In this document: positions 8,760-17,387 of the stretch, piece by piece
How the letters are laid out: each line of letters opens with the position of its first letter
Position numbering within the stretch: position 1 is the first letter of the stretch
Assembly: GCF_003634825.1 (NCBI RefSeq)
Contig: NZ_RBXD01000001.1
Coordinates: 1-64,000, forward strand
Length of the DNA: 64,000 nucleotides
Origin: Flavobacterium sp. 123
Lineage (GTDB): Bacteria > Bacteroidota > Bacteroidia > Flavobacteriales > Flavobacteriaceae
Reading direction: 5' to 3'
Program-made: the position numbers and the translations under genes
The notes under the pieces: generated by a model
The model's input: the letters and a program-made list of their open reading frames with translations, nothing else
What the model was told of the DNA's origin: nothing
The model's database searches: none

Positions 8760-10697
8760 CTAATATGGAAACCTTTTAAAAGCTTCAATAGCTTCATACT
8801 CTGCTAATCCTAATTCATCATAAAGTTTTGCCGTATTTTTGTTTCTATCTTCGGCTCTTACCCAAAATTCTCTAGAGTCATTCCCTTGAAACATAACCCT
8901 ATCCTTTTGTGATTGGTGGTATAATATTGCGTTTCTTTTTAACAAAACCTCATCTGGACTTAAAGGCACAGCCATATCAATTTCGTGAATGTCCCATTCG
9001 TGCCAAGCGCCTCTATACAACCACAGCCAACAGTCATTCATATACGGTTCAGACTTTAAAGCGGCTAATGCGGCATATATTGCATTCAAACAAACTTCAT
9101 GAGTTCCATGCGGATCTGCTAAATCGCCTGCAGCAAAAACCTGATGTGGTTTTATTCTCGATATAATTTCTTTTACAATCTCAATATCTTCTGGGCCAAT
9201 AGGTTTTTTCTTTACATGACCCGTTTCATAAAAAGGCATATCTAAAAAATGAATGTTCTCATTTTTTAAACCAATGTATCTGGTCGCACCATACGACTCT
9301 CTTCTTCTTATCAATCCTTTCAATCTTCGAACTTCAACTGAATCCACTTCGTTCTCTGATTTATTATTTAAAAAGTCAATAACTGCTTTAAAATTTATTT
9401 TTGAAGAATCATCTCCAACAAAATCATTACAAACCTCAGCAAATTTTAAAGCTTCATCATCTGTAACAGCAATATTCCCCGAAGTCTGATACACTACATG
9501 AACATCATGTCCTTGTTTGATTAATTTTGAAAAAGTGCCTCCCATAGATATCACATCATCATCGGGATGTGGACTAAAAAGTATTACTCTTTTCTTAGCG
9601 GGATTTGCTCTTTCGGGTCTATGTGAATCATCCGTATTAGGTTTTCCTCCTGGCCAACCTGTTATGGTATGCTGCAACACATTGAACATATTAATATTCA
9701 AATCATATGCTGAACCTTCTTGTGCCAAAAGATCTGACATACCGTTGTTGTTGTAATCTCTATCTGTTAATTTAAGAATGGATTGTTTTGTTTTTTGGCA
9801 AAGCCAAACAATAGCTTTACTTTTTAATTCTTGCGTCCAAATGCATTCCCCAACTAACCATGGGGTTTTAAATCTAGTCAATTCTGAAGCAGCATGTTGA
9901 TCTAATACAAAAGTAGTATTGGTATGGTTTTGCAAAAAAGTAGCTGGCACTTCTGAACTGATATCACCTTGAATTGTTCTTTTTATAATATCGGCTTTAT
10001 TTTGGCCCCAAGCCATCAAAACAATTCTCTTTGACCTAAGAATTGTAGAAACGCCCATAGTAATGGCTCTTTTAGGAACATTATCAATCCCATTAAAATC
10101 TGACGAAGCGTCAACTTTAGTAATATGATCCAATGTAATAATTCGAGTTCCCGAATTAATATGGGAACCCGGCTCATTAAAACCTACGTGACCTGTACGA
10201 CCAATGCCTAACAATTGAAAATCTAATCCTCCAACACTTTTAATCTTTGCTTCATAATTATTGCAATATTCATTTAAATTTTCAAGAGCAACCGTTCCAT
10301 CTGGAATATTAATATTTTCTGGTTTTATATCAATATGATTGAATAAATGCTGGTGCATGAAATAGTGATAACTTTGATTGTTCTCCTTATTCATTGGGTA
10401 ATATTCATCTAAATTAAAAGTAATGACATTACTAAAACTTAGTCCTTCTTCTTTATGCATTCGAACCAATTCATCATACACTTTTATTGGAGATGAACCT
10501 GTTGCTAAACCTAGCACGCACATTTTATTCTCCGCTTTTTTGCTTAAAATTAATTGAGCAATTTCTTGAGCAACAATTATGGATGCTTCGATTGAGTTTT
10601 TAAAAATTTCATTATGAATTTTTTCAAATCTAGTTTCTTCAAATTTACCTGCGCTTTGATAGCTAATATCGCGCTTTGATTCTAAAGCATTTTTCAT
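8760..10697 (-). CDS. nagB: Glucosamine-6-phosphate deaminase fused to a PIG-L-type deacetylase
   Basis: The 645-residue protein has two parts. Residues about 25-300 are a NagB deaminase that converts glucosamine-6-phosphate to fructose-6-phosphate and ammonia: the nucleotide-fold CVLGLATGSSP, the FNLDEYYP motif and the active-site GIGRTGHVGFNEPGS are present. Residues about 370-640 are a PIG-L/LmbE domain with the zinc motif SPHPDDD and a later DPHGTH. PIG-L enzymes often remove acetyl from GlcNAc groups, so the fusion may couple deacetylation with deamination; that is inference. Long NagB proteins of this kind are common in Bacteroidota. It is divergent from the sugar transporter at 11101. 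Confidence 0.92.
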   Translation of the reverse strand: MKNALESKRDISYQSAGKFEETRFEKIHNEIFKNSIEASIIVAQEIAQLILSKKAENKMCVLGLATGSSPIKVYDELVRMHKEEGLSFSNVITFNLDEYYPMNKENNQSYHYFMHQHLFNHIDIKPENINIPDGTVALENLNEYCNNYEAKIKSVGGLDFQLLGIGRTGHVGFNEPGSHINSGTRIITLDHITKVDASSDFNGIDNVPKRAITMGVSTILRSKRIVLMAWGQNKADIIKRTIQGDISSEVPATFLQNHTNTTFVLDQHAASELTRFKTPWLVGECIWTQELKSKAIVWLCQKTKQSILKLTDRDYNNNGMSDLLAQEGSAYDLNINMFNVLQHTITGWPGGKPNTDDSHRPERANPAKKRVILFSPHPDDDVISMGGTFSKLIKQGHDVHVVYQTSGNIAVTDDEALKFAEVCNDFVGDDSSKINFKAVIDFLNNKSENEVDSVEVRRLKGLIRRRESYGATRYIGLKNENIHFLDMPFYETGHVKKKPIGPEDIEIVKEIISRIKPHQVFAAGDLADPHGTHEVCLNAIYAALAALKSEPYMNDCWLWLYRGAWHEWDIHEIDMAVPLSPDEVLLKRNAILYHQSQKDRVMFQGNDSREFWVRAEDRNKNTAKLYDELGLAEYEAIEAFKRFPY

Positions 10698-11100
10698 TTT
10701 ATTTTTTTTAAACTGATTTATAAAGATATATATTTTTTAAAAATGTACTCCTGAATTTTAGCAACTAAATAATTCTAAAAACTAACTTTTTATTTTAAGA
10801 AAATTATACGTACAAATGAGCTTAAAATAAAACTATTAAAGCCCTAGTAAATAAAGTCTGTTTTTCTTGATTTAGATAAGGATAAATTAAAGAAAAAATA
10901 TTAAAATTTAAATAGTGTATTAATATTTTACCTGAATACTTAAAACAGCTAAAAAATAAAACATTTTTCAAACAAATAGTGACGATTACATAATTCTACT
11001 AAAAATTATCACATTTTACTTTTTTTTAATTTACTTAACAAATACATTTACAGTCTACAGCAAAATTGAAATAATTAACCTAAAAACCAAAAAATAAATT
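10698..11100. other. Divergent intergenic region between nagB fusion and sugar transporter
   Basis: Four hundred AT-rich bases presumably hold both promoters and any operator. I find no perfect TAnnTTTG on either strand and no clear palindrome, so I cannot place the promoters. No ORF here looks real. Confidence 0.4.
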
Positions 11101-12762
11101 ATGAATTCAGAACAAACGAAGTCGAATAACTCGGCTCTTTATACCCTAATTACAGTATTTTTCTTTTGGGGATTTATTGGTGCATCTAACGGTGTATTTA
11201 TCCCTTTTTGTAAAGCTAAATTTGGCTTAGATCAATTTCAAAGTCAGCTTATTGATTTTGCATTTTATGGTGCTTACTACATTGGTGCTTTACTATTATT
11301 CATTTTTAGTAGTTTAGCTAAAAATGATATTCTTAATGCATGGGGATTCAAAAAAGGAATTATCTATGGATTATTGATTAGTACTTTTGGAGCTGCTTTA
11401 ATGATATTAGCCGTTACACAAGGAAGCTATTTATTCATTCTTGGTGCATTATTTATAGTTGCATTAGGATTTTCATTACAACAAACATCTGCGCAACCTT
11501 TTGCAGCGTCTTTAGGAGAACCACATAGCGCTTCAAGCAGATTAAACCTTGCTGGTGGAATCAACTCATTAGGAACAACAATAGGACCAATAGTGGTGTC
11601 TTTCGCATTATTTGGCGTGTTTTCTGGAGTTAGCATTGAAGAATTTGCTCAAAAAGAAAATTCATTAGATTCTATGAGAATTCTATATGTATTTGTTGGA
11701 GGACTATTCTTATTAGCTGGTGCTTTATTTCATTTTTCTAAAAAATTACCTTCTGGAAAAAGTGATTCAACTTTTGAAACAGCAAGCAAAGCAATGAAAA
11801 CGCTTATTACAATAACTATAATATTAGCGGTAATATTTGCTTACATATTTTCTCGTTATGAAGATCCTGAATTCATTTCTCGTTTTATAGAAAATAAAGA
11901 AAAAGATTATTTAGGATTAAGTTTAAGTATTTCTACTTTATTAATTGTTGTTATTGGATTATTCTTCGCAAACTTCAAAGCTCAAAAAAGTGCTGAAGGT
12001 TGGGGAGCAATGAAATACCCTCAATTAGTATTAGGTATGCTAGCTTTATTCTCTTATGTAGGTGTTGAAGTAACTATTGGTAGTAACTTGGGAGAATTAT
12101 TAAAAACAACCGCTTTCGGATCTATTACAGGTCCTGGTTTAGCGCCTTATATGTCTATGTACTGGGGAAGTTTAATGATTGGACGTTGGGCTGGTGCAAT
12201 TTCAGTTTTTAACCCTTCTTCTCAACTTAAAAAGATTTTACTTATTGCTGTTCCTTATTTAGCATTTGGAATCGTATTAGCTGCTAATGCTATTTCTGGA
12301 CAAGATGTAACACCATTATATGCTTATGCATTTGTTATTTTGTTCCAAATTGCAGGTTTCTTTTTAGGAAAAGATCACCCATCTAGAACTTTAATGATTT
12401 TTGGATTAATGGGATTAATTGCTATGTTAATAGGTTTATTCACAACGGGTACAATTGCAATTTTTGCTTTTATGAGTGGTGGTTTATTCTTAAGTATCAT
12501 GTGGCCATGTATTTTCTCATTAGCAATTGCTGGTTTAGGAAAATACACTTCTCAAGGATCTGGATTCTTAGTAATGATGATTTTAGGTGGTGGTATTATC
12601 CCTCCATTACAAGGAAAACTTGCTGATATCATTGGAATTCATGCTTCATATGCTATTCCTGTTTTATGTTTCGGTTTCATAGCATTCTATGGCTGGAAAG
12701 TAATTGCAATTTTGCAAAAACAAGGAATTGGTGATGAAATTGAATTAGGTGGAGGACACTAA
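11101..12762 (+). CDS. Sugar MFS transporter, FHS/FucP-like (probable GlcNAc or related sugar uptake)
   Basis: This is a hydrophobic 553-residue inner-membrane permease. The first helices ([17 protein letters not shown], then [19 protein letters not shown]) resemble the fucose:H+ symporter family. The later [11 protein letters not shown] and [14 protein letters not shown] segments also fit FHS permeases. It is longer than the roughly 430-residue FucP because of extra hydrophobic segments around residues 230-290. The divergent NagB fusion suggests an amino sugar substrate; the sequence alone does not prove this. Confidence 0.87.
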   Translation: MNSEQTKSNNSALYTLITVFFFWGFIGASNGVFIPFCKAKFGLDQFQSQLIDFAFYGAYYIGALLLFIFSSLAKNDILNAWGFKKGIIYGLLISTFGAALMILAVTQGSYLFILGALFIVALGFSLQQTSAQPFAASLGEPHSASSRLNLAGGINSLGTTIGPIVVSFALFGVFSGVSIEEFAQKENSLDSMRILYVFVGGLFLLAGALFHFSKKLPSGKSDSTFETASKAMKTLITITIILAVIFAYIFSRYEDPEFISRFIENKEKDYLGLSLSISTLLIVVIGLFFANFKAQKSAEGWGAMKYPQLVLGMLALFSYVGVEVTIGSNLGELLKTTAFGSITGPGLAPYMSMYWGSLMIGRWAGAISVFNPSSQLKKILLIAVPYLAFGIVLAANAISGQDVTPLYAYAFVILFQIAGFFLGKDHPSRTLMIFGLMGLIAMLIGLFTTGTIAIFAFMSGGLFLSIMWPCIFSLAIAGLGKYTSQGSGFLVMMILGGGIIPPLQGKLADIIGIHASYAIPVLCFGFIAFYGWKVIAILQKQGIGDEIELGGGH

Positions 12763-12787
12763 TATTCATACAAACTAACCAAACCAA

Positions 12788-12823
12788 ATAAAAAATCCCA
12801 TCTAATCTAGATGGGATTTTTTT
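12788..12823. terminator. Bidirectional terminator between transporter and transaldolase genes
   Basis: Arms CCCATCTA and TAGATGGG around an ATC loop are flanked by A-run and T-run, so it can serve both converging genes. Confidence 0.87.
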
Positions 12824-12865
12824 ATTAAAAAGTTTAAATCTGTAGAGAATAAAAACTGTAGTATT

Positions 12866-13522
12866 TTATTTATTTCCTTTTTCGAAATCAGCAATAAATT
12901 GAGCCAATCCAATATCAGTCAAAGGGTGTTTCAATAATCCTGAAATAGCTGATAAAGGCCCAGTCATAACATCAGCACCAATTTTAGCACAGTTTACAAT
13001 ATGCATTGTGTGACGAACTGAAGCAGCAAGAATTTGAGTTTCGTAACCGTAGTTATCATAAATCAATCGAATCTCTTCAATAAGCGCTAAACCATCTGTA
13101 GACACATCATCAAGACGACCAATAAATGGAGACACGTAAGTAGCTCCCGCTTTAGCAGCTAATAAAGCTTGTCCAGCTGAGAATACTAAAGTTACATTTG
13201 TTTTAATTCCTTTATCCGAAAAGTATTTAGCAGCCATAACACCTTCTTTAGTCATAGGCAACTTCACTACGATTTGATCGTGCAAATCAGCTAACTCTTC
13301 TCCTTCTTTAATCATTCCTTCAAAGTCCAAAGCATTAACTTCAGCACTTACATCACCATCCACAAGGTTGCAAATGTCAACATAATGTTTCAAAATGTTG
13401 TTTTTTCCTGTAATTCCTTCTTTAGCCATCAATGATGGATTTGTAGTAACGCCATCCAAAACGCCTAATGCTTGTGCTTCTTTAATCTGAGCTAAATTAG
13501 CCGTGTCAATAAAAAATTTCAT
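12866..13522 (-). CDS. fsa: Fructose-6-phosphate aldolase / transaldolase (TalC/FSA type)
   Basis: The protein is 218 residues from the ATG at 13522 ([16 protein letters not shown]), the short decameric TalC/FSA form. [14 protein letters not shown] and the Schiff-base lysine in [10 protein letters not shown] are visible, followed by [11 protein letters not shown] and [11 protein letters not shown]. It acts in the non-oxidative pentose phosphate pathway as transaldolase, or cleaves fructose-6-phosphate. Sequence alone does not separate the two activities. It is probably monocistronic, ending at the bidirectional terminator. Confidence 0.92.
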   Translation of the reverse strand: MKFFIDTANLAQIKEAQALGVLDGVTTNPSLMAKEGITGKNNILKHYVDICNLVDGDVSAEVNALDFEGMIKEGEELADLHDQIVVKLPMTKEGVMAAKYFSDKGIKTNVTLVFSAGQALLAAKAGATYVSPFIGRLDDVSTDGLALIEEIRLIYDNYGYETQILAASVRHTMHIVNCAKIGADVMTGPLSAISGLLKHPLTDIGLAQFIADFEKGNK

Positions 13523-13560
13523 ATTATTTCTATATTTAATTGTGTTCTTAATTATATGGG

Positions 13561-13650
13561 TGTGACCCAAGGGTCGGGCTTTACGTTACAATCTTTTACT
13601 TTTTTGAAGAAAAGTAAAAGGATTTTCACTTCAATCCCTCACGCAAATTC
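13561..13650. repeat. Probable dispersed extragenic element with hairpin
   Basis: Upstream of the transaldolase gene lies a GC-richer block. It holds GACCC-AA-GGGTC, then GGGCTTTACGTTACAATC, a hairpin with arms CTTTTACTTTT and AAAAGTAAAAG (13593-13620), then GGATTTTCACTTCAATCCC and TCACGC. I recall similar blocks with variable hairpins in intergenic regions of Flavobacterium genomes. A second copy is not present in this window, so the repeat call rests on memory. Confidence 0.4.
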
Positions 13651-13659
13651 GGCGCAAAA

Positions 13660-14463
13660 TTACAACTTATAATGATTCATCAACATTTTTTCGTACACTT
13701 TATCTGGTAAAATTCTCTTTAATACAATAGAGAATTTTTGCATAAAAACGCCCACTTTATAATGTATTTTTGGTTCTGCTGTTTGAATAATTTTATATAC
13801 AGCTTCTGCCATTTCATTCGGATTGCTGCCACTATCCACATGTTCATCCATCGTTTTTAAGGTATTCCCATACGGACTTTCATAAGCTGAACCTTTAATA
13901 ACAGGAGCATGAAAACGTCCTGAAGCAATATTAGTAGCAAAATCCCCCGGAGCGACATTAGTAATGTGAATTCCAAATGGTTTTACTTCCATTCGCAATC
14001 CTTCGGTAATAAGCTCTAAAGCCCCTTTTGAGGCTGAGTAAACGCTTCTATATGGCAAACCCATATACGCAGCAATAGATGTAATATTGATTATTAAACC
14101 TGATTGTTGTGCACGCATTTGTGGCAATACCGCTTTCATTACTTCAATAGGCCCAAAGAAATTAGTTTCAAAATTATTCTTAATTTCATGCATCGGAATT
14201 TCTTCCAAAGGTCCTGTTATTCCAACACCTGCATTATTAATTACAACATCTAATCTTCCAGAAATTTTTATCACTTTGGCTACAGCCGTATGAATTGAAT
14301 CTGCATCACGAACATCTAGTGATACCAATGGGAAAACCGAATTTAAAATTTGTTCTGGGTTTCTACTAGTACCGTAAACAACATAGCCTTTGTAATGTAA
14401 AAACTCTCCTATGGACTTCCCTATTCCTGATGAACCGCCTGTAATTAAAACTACTTTACTCAT
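13660..14463 (-). CDS. SDR-family NAD(P)-dependent oxidoreductase
   Basis: The protein is 267 residues and cytoplasmic. It has the Rossmann motif TGGSSGIGKSIG near the N-terminus, the NNAGVG motif near residue 90 and the catalytic YSASK tetrad (Tyr and Lys) with an upstream Ser in the NITSIA segment. These are classical short-chain dehydrogenase features. The substrate cannot be read from sequence; an acidic residue after the second strand is absent and TSRNPEQ follows, which favours NADP(H). It is flanked by the repeat element at 13561 and the SRP RNA terminator. Confidence 0.88.
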   Translation of the reverse strand: MSKVVLITGGSSGIGKSIGEFLHYKGYVVYGTSRNPEQILNSVFPLVSLDVRDADSIHTAVAKVIKISGRLDVVINNAGVGITGPLEEIPMHEIKNNFETNFFGPIEVMKAVLPQMRAQQSGLIINITSIAAYMGLPYRSVYSASKGALELITEGLRMEVKPFGIHITNVAPGDFATNIASGRFHAPVIKGSAYESPYGNTLKTMDEHVDSGSNPNEMAEAVYKIIQTAEPKIHYKVGVFMQKFSIVLKRILPDKVYEKMLMNHYKL

Positions 14464-14470
14464 TTATTTT

Positions 14471-14492
14471 GTTTAAGGTTTAAGGTTTTTAA
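14471..14492. repeat. Short GTTTAAG heptad repeat in the SDR leader
   Basis: Two exact GTTTAAG units plus a degenerate third lie just upstream of the SDR start. A similar heptad run occurs at 23998-24036. Confidence 0.4.
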
Positions 14493-14541
14493 CATCTTGT
14501 ACAACTACAAAAAGTGAAACCCAACTTCCGTTAGAATAGTC

Positions 14542-14549
14542 CAAAAATA
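14542..14549 (-). promoter_or_regulatory. Possible SDR -7 element overlapping the SRP RNA terminator tract
   Basis: TATTTTTG on the minus strand is a perfect TAnnTTTG. It lies inside the U-tract after the UUCG hairpin, so it could also be chance in T-rich DNA. Confidence 0.3.
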
Positions 14550-14570
14550 AAAAAATCCTCCCGAAGGAAG
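14545..14570 (-). terminator. UUCG-loop terminator downstream of the SRP RNA
   Basis: On the minus strand, CTTCC-TTCG-GGAGG forms a tight stem with a UUCG tetraloop, followed by ATTTTTTTATTTTTG. Confidence 0.75.
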
Positions 14571-14596
14571 ACTACTTTTTGTATTAAATAAAAAAT

Positions 14597-14688
14597 GGCA
14601 AGCGACCTACATCGCACCGCTCAACCACGTACCCTTGCTATGTTCCCATCCTGGGGGAGTCTGCAGGAGCTGGTCGTGTAGGACTTGC
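14597..14688 (-). ncRNA. ffs: Signal recognition particle RNA, small bacterial type
   Basis: On the minus strand, terminal arms GGCAAG (5') and CTTGCC (3') close a rod of about 92 nt. The apical part holds the conserved CCCCCAGGATGGGAACATAG and AGCAAGG, the SRP domain IV that binds Ffh. A promoter with TATATTTG (14694-14701) sits just upstream, so the predicted start falls on the first G of the stem. A T-run follows the 3' arm, and a UUCG terminator lies about 27 bp on. Confidence 0.9.
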
Positions 14689-14693
14689 CGGTG

Positions 14694-14723
14694 CAAATAT
14701 ACAACCTTTTTATATTTTTGCAA
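14694..14723 (-). promoter_or_regulatory. SRP RNA promoter
   Basis: -33 TTG (14721-14723) and -7 TATATTTG (14694-14701) are separated by 19 bp on the minus strand, matching the Bacteroidota sigma consensus. The start is expected near 14688. Confidence 0.7.
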
Positions 14724-14727
14724 GTGC

Positions 14728-14758
14728 TTTGCACCTATAAAATAAGGTTGTATATTGG
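14728..14758 (+). promoter_or_regulatory. Possible promoter of the glutaminyl cyclase gene
   Basis: TTTG (14728-14731), a 19-bp spacer, then TATATTGG (14751-14758), one mismatch from TAnnTTTG. It would give a leader of about 15 nt. Confidence 0.4.
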
Positions 14759-14777
14759 GTGCTTCAAATTTAAAACT

Positions 14778-15827
14778 ATGAAAAATTATAACTTCCTATT
14801 TATCATTTTATTAGGAATCACTTTAGCCAATTGTGACGATACAAAAAAAGAAGAAAATAGTCTCTTTACTTTTGATATTTCTTCTTTTAAAGAACAATAT
14901 CAACCTCAGGAAACAATAGATTTAGGTATTTTAAACCCAGAATCGAAAGAAATCGATAGTATCGTTTATTACGTAAATGATAAAAAAATTAGTTCCAAAA
15001 AAGGATTGGATAAATTAAAATTTCCTTTAAAAGATCAAAAACTAGGCTACCAAAACCTAAAAGCTGTTGTCTATTTTGAAGGTGAGAACTCAGAAGCTAC
15101 ACAGCGAATTGAATTGGTTTCGAATGTACAGCCAAAATTATTAAAGTTTACTATTGTCAATACTTTTCCGCATGATACCACTTCATTTACGGAAGGATTT
15201 GAGTTTCACAAGGACACATTATGCGAAAGTACCGGACAAAAAGGCGCTTCTTACTTTAGAAAATACGATTACAAAACGGGTAATATTTTCAAGCAAATTG
15301 ATTTAGATGCTAAATATTTTGGAGAAGGAATCACTTTTATAAACGGAAAATTATACCAATTAACTTGGCAAGAAAAAACAGGCTTTATTTACAATGCAAA
15401 AACCTTGAAACTAGAAAAGACCTTCACTTTTGAGAAAGATATTGAAGGTTGGGGAATGACAAATGATGGTAAATACATTTACCAAACAGATGGCACAGAA
15501 AAAATTTGGAAAATGGATCCTAGCAATCAAAAGATGATTGATTACATCAATGTGTATTCTGGAGATTCTAAGATTAAATCTATCAATGAACTAGAATGGA
15601 TTAATGGAAAAATATATACCAATGTTTGGCAAAAAGACGCTATTGCTGTAGTAAATCCTGCAAATGGAGCTGTTGAAGGTATTCTGGACATGTCAGGGTT
15701 GAGAAAATTTGTAAAAAATAAAACCGCTGAAGTTTTAAACGGAATTGCTTACAATCCAAAAACCAAAACCATTTTTGTAACTGGTAAGAATTGGGATAAA
15801 ATGTTTGAAATAACAGTTTCGGAGTAA
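14778..15827 (+). CDS. Glutaminyl-peptide cyclotransferase, plant/papaya-type lipoprotein
   Basis: The family converts N-terminal Gln of peptides to pyroglutamate. The protein is 349 residues from the ATG at 14778, which opens a lipoprotein signal with lipobox LANC. The C-terminal about 240 residues form a five-bladed beta-propeller of the glutamine cyclotransferase family: HDTTSFTEGFEF, FGEGITFINGKLYQLTWQE, DIEGWGMTNDGKYIYQTDG and INELEWINGKIYTNVW. Placed in the periplasm or outer membrane, it might protect exported proteins; many type IX-secreted Bacteroidota proteins carry N-terminal pyroGlu. Its 3' end is partly duplicated downstream. Confidence 0.88.
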   Translation: MKNYNFLFIILLGITLANCDDTKKEENSLFTFDISSFKEQYQPQETIDLGILNPESKEIDSIVYYVNDKKISSKKGLDKLKFPLKDQKLGYQNLKAVVYFEGENSEATQRIELVSNVQPKLLKFTIVNTFPHDTTSFTEGFEFHKDTLCESTGQKGASYFRKYDYKTGNIFKQIDLDAKYFGEGITFINGKLYQLTWQEKTGFIYNAKTLKLEKTFTFEKDIEGWGMTNDGKYIYQTDGTEKIWKMDPSNQKMIDYINVYSGDSKIKSINELEWINGKIYTNVWQKDAIAVVNPANGAVEGILDMSGLRKFVKNKTAEVLNGIAYNPKTKTIFVTGKNWDKMFEITVSE

Positions 15828-15835
15828 TTTTAAAA

Positions 15836-15901
15836 ACCGCAAATTCGCAAATTTTAAAACTAAATTCAAATGATAATTTGCGAATTTGCGGTAATTTTTT
15901 T
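15836..15901 (+). terminator. Long-arm terminator of the glutaminyl cyclase gene
   Basis: Perfect 18-bp arms ACCGCAAATTCGCAAATT (15836-15853) and its complement (15875-15892) enclose a 22-base loop. A T-run follows. Confidence 0.8.
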
Positions 15902-15915
15902 ATAATGTTTTCTAA

Positions 15916-16078
15916 TTAACGGAATTGACTAGAAACCAAAACCATTTTTGTAACTGGTAAGAATTGGGATAAAATGTTTGAAATAACAGTTTCTTCGGAG
16001 TAATTTTAAAAACCGCGAATTTTAAAATTTTAAAACTAAATTCAAATGATAATTTGCGAATTTGCGGTATTTTTTTAT
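15916..16078 (+). pseudogene. Duplicated 3' end of the glutaminyl cyclase gene
   Basis: About 160 bp repeat the last 90 or so coding bases, the stop and the terminator of the upstream gene (15735-15903). The copy has lost about 7 bases near its start, gained a TTC before the end of the reading frame, and its left terminator arm is eroded while the right arm (16051-16068) is intact. It has no start codon. It looks like a remnant of a slipped-strand or unequal tandem duplication. Confidence 0.8.
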
Positions 16079-16097
16079 CATAACACTTTCACACTAA

Positions 16098-17336
16098 ATG
16101 ACAACACTAATCATCAACATCAAGGAATTACTCCAAGTACGTGAAACTTCTGTTTCTAAGGTTTCTGGTGCTGAAATGGGTATTCTCCCTAGTATTAAAA
16201 ATGCTTATTTGGTGATTGAAAATAATCTGATTGCTGATTTTGGAGCAATGGAAAATCTTCCAAAAATCAATTCGGATAAAACGATTGACGCAACAGGAAA
16301 AATAGTTTTACCAACTTGGTGCGACAGTCACACTCATATTGTTTATGCTGGCAATCGGGAGCAGGAATTTGTAGATCGAATTAATGGGTTGACTTATGAA
16401 GAAATTGCCAATCGTGGTGGAGGAATCTTAAATTCAGCTAAAAAACTCAACGATTCTACTGAAGAAGAAATCTACAACCAATCAAAAGCAAGATTGAAAG
16501 AAATCATGCAGTTAGGAACTGGAGCGGTCGAAATAAAATCAGGATATGGTCTAACAGTTGACGGAGAGCTCAAAATGCTTCGCGTAATTCAACAATTAGC
16601 ACAAAACTACCCTATAACTATAAAAGCAACTTTTCTTGGCGCACATGCTTTCCCTTTAGAATATAAAGCAAACCGTCAAGAATATATTGATATACTCATT
16701 AACCAAATGCTTCCTGAAATTGCCAAAAATAAATTGGCTAATTTTATCGATGTCTTTTGTGAAACGGGTTATTTTACTGTTTCTGAAACAGAACAAATTA
16801 TGGAAGCTGGTATTGCTTTTGGTTTAAAACCAAAAATTCATGTCAACCAGTTTAATTCTATTGGAGGAATTCAAGTTGGAGTAAAACACAAAGCACTTTC
16901 TGTGGATCATTTAGAGATAATGAATACAGAAGATATTCAAGCTTTAAAAAACACCGAAACAATGCCTGTGGCTTTACCTTCTTGTTCTTATTTCTTGAGT
17001 ATTCCGTATACGCCAGCACGAGATATGATTGCTGCGGGTCTTCCTTTAGCATTAGCATCTGATTATAATCCAGGCTCTACTCCTTCTGGGAATATGAATT
17101 TTGTAGTAGCAACAGCTTGCATCAAAATGAAAATGACTCCTGAAGAAGCCATAAATGCTGCCACAATTAACGGTGCATACGCCATGGGAATTTCAGAAAC
17201 TCACGGAAGTATCACCATTGGTAAAAAAGCGAATATCATCCTAACAAAACCAATACCTTCCTATTATCAATTACCCTATGCTTTTGGCAGTAATTTAATT
17301 GATTCTGTTTTTATTGAAGGAGAGATTTTAATATAA
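16098..17336 (+). CDS. hutI: Imidazolonepropionase
   Basis: This amidohydrolase of histidine degradation opens imidazolone-5-propionate to formiminoglutamate in the cytoplasm. It has 412 residues, typical for HutI. The metal site SHTHIVYAG, then FLGAHAFP, the HVNQFNS segment and the later LASDYNPGS with the catalytic Asp are visible. hutG, the next pathway enzyme, is 1 kb downstream on the same strand, interrupted by an oppositely oriented coiled-coil gene, so the two are not one operon. Confidence 0.95.
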   Translation: MTTLIINIKELLQVRETSVSKVSGAEMGILPSIKNAYLVIENNLIADFGAMENLPKINSDKTIDATGKIVLPTWCDSHTHIVYAGNREQEFVDRINGLTYEEIANRGGGILNSAKKLNDSTEEEIYNQSKARLKEIMQLGTGAVEIKSGYGLTVDGELKMLRVIQQLAQNYPITIKATFLGAHAFPLEYKANRQEYIDILINQMLPEIAKNKLANFIDVFCETGYFTVSETEQIMEAGIAFGLKPKIHVNQFNSIGGIQVGVKHKALSVDHLEIMNTEDIQALKNTETMPVALPSCSYFLSIPYTPARDMIAAGLPLALASDYNPGSTPSGNMNFVVATACIKMKMTPEEAINAATINGAYAMGISETHGSITIGKKANIILTKPIPSYYQLPYAFGSNLIDSVFIEGEILI

Positions 17337-17366
17337 AAAAAAGAGGAACAAATGTTCCTCTTTTTT
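17337..17366. terminator. Bidirectional terminator after hutI
   Basis: Arms AAAAGAGGAAC and GTTCCTCTTTT around AAAT, with A-run and T-run flanks. It serves hutI and the convergent gene at 17388. Confidence 0.87.
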
Positions 17367-17387
17367 ATTCACTATATTGTCATAAAG

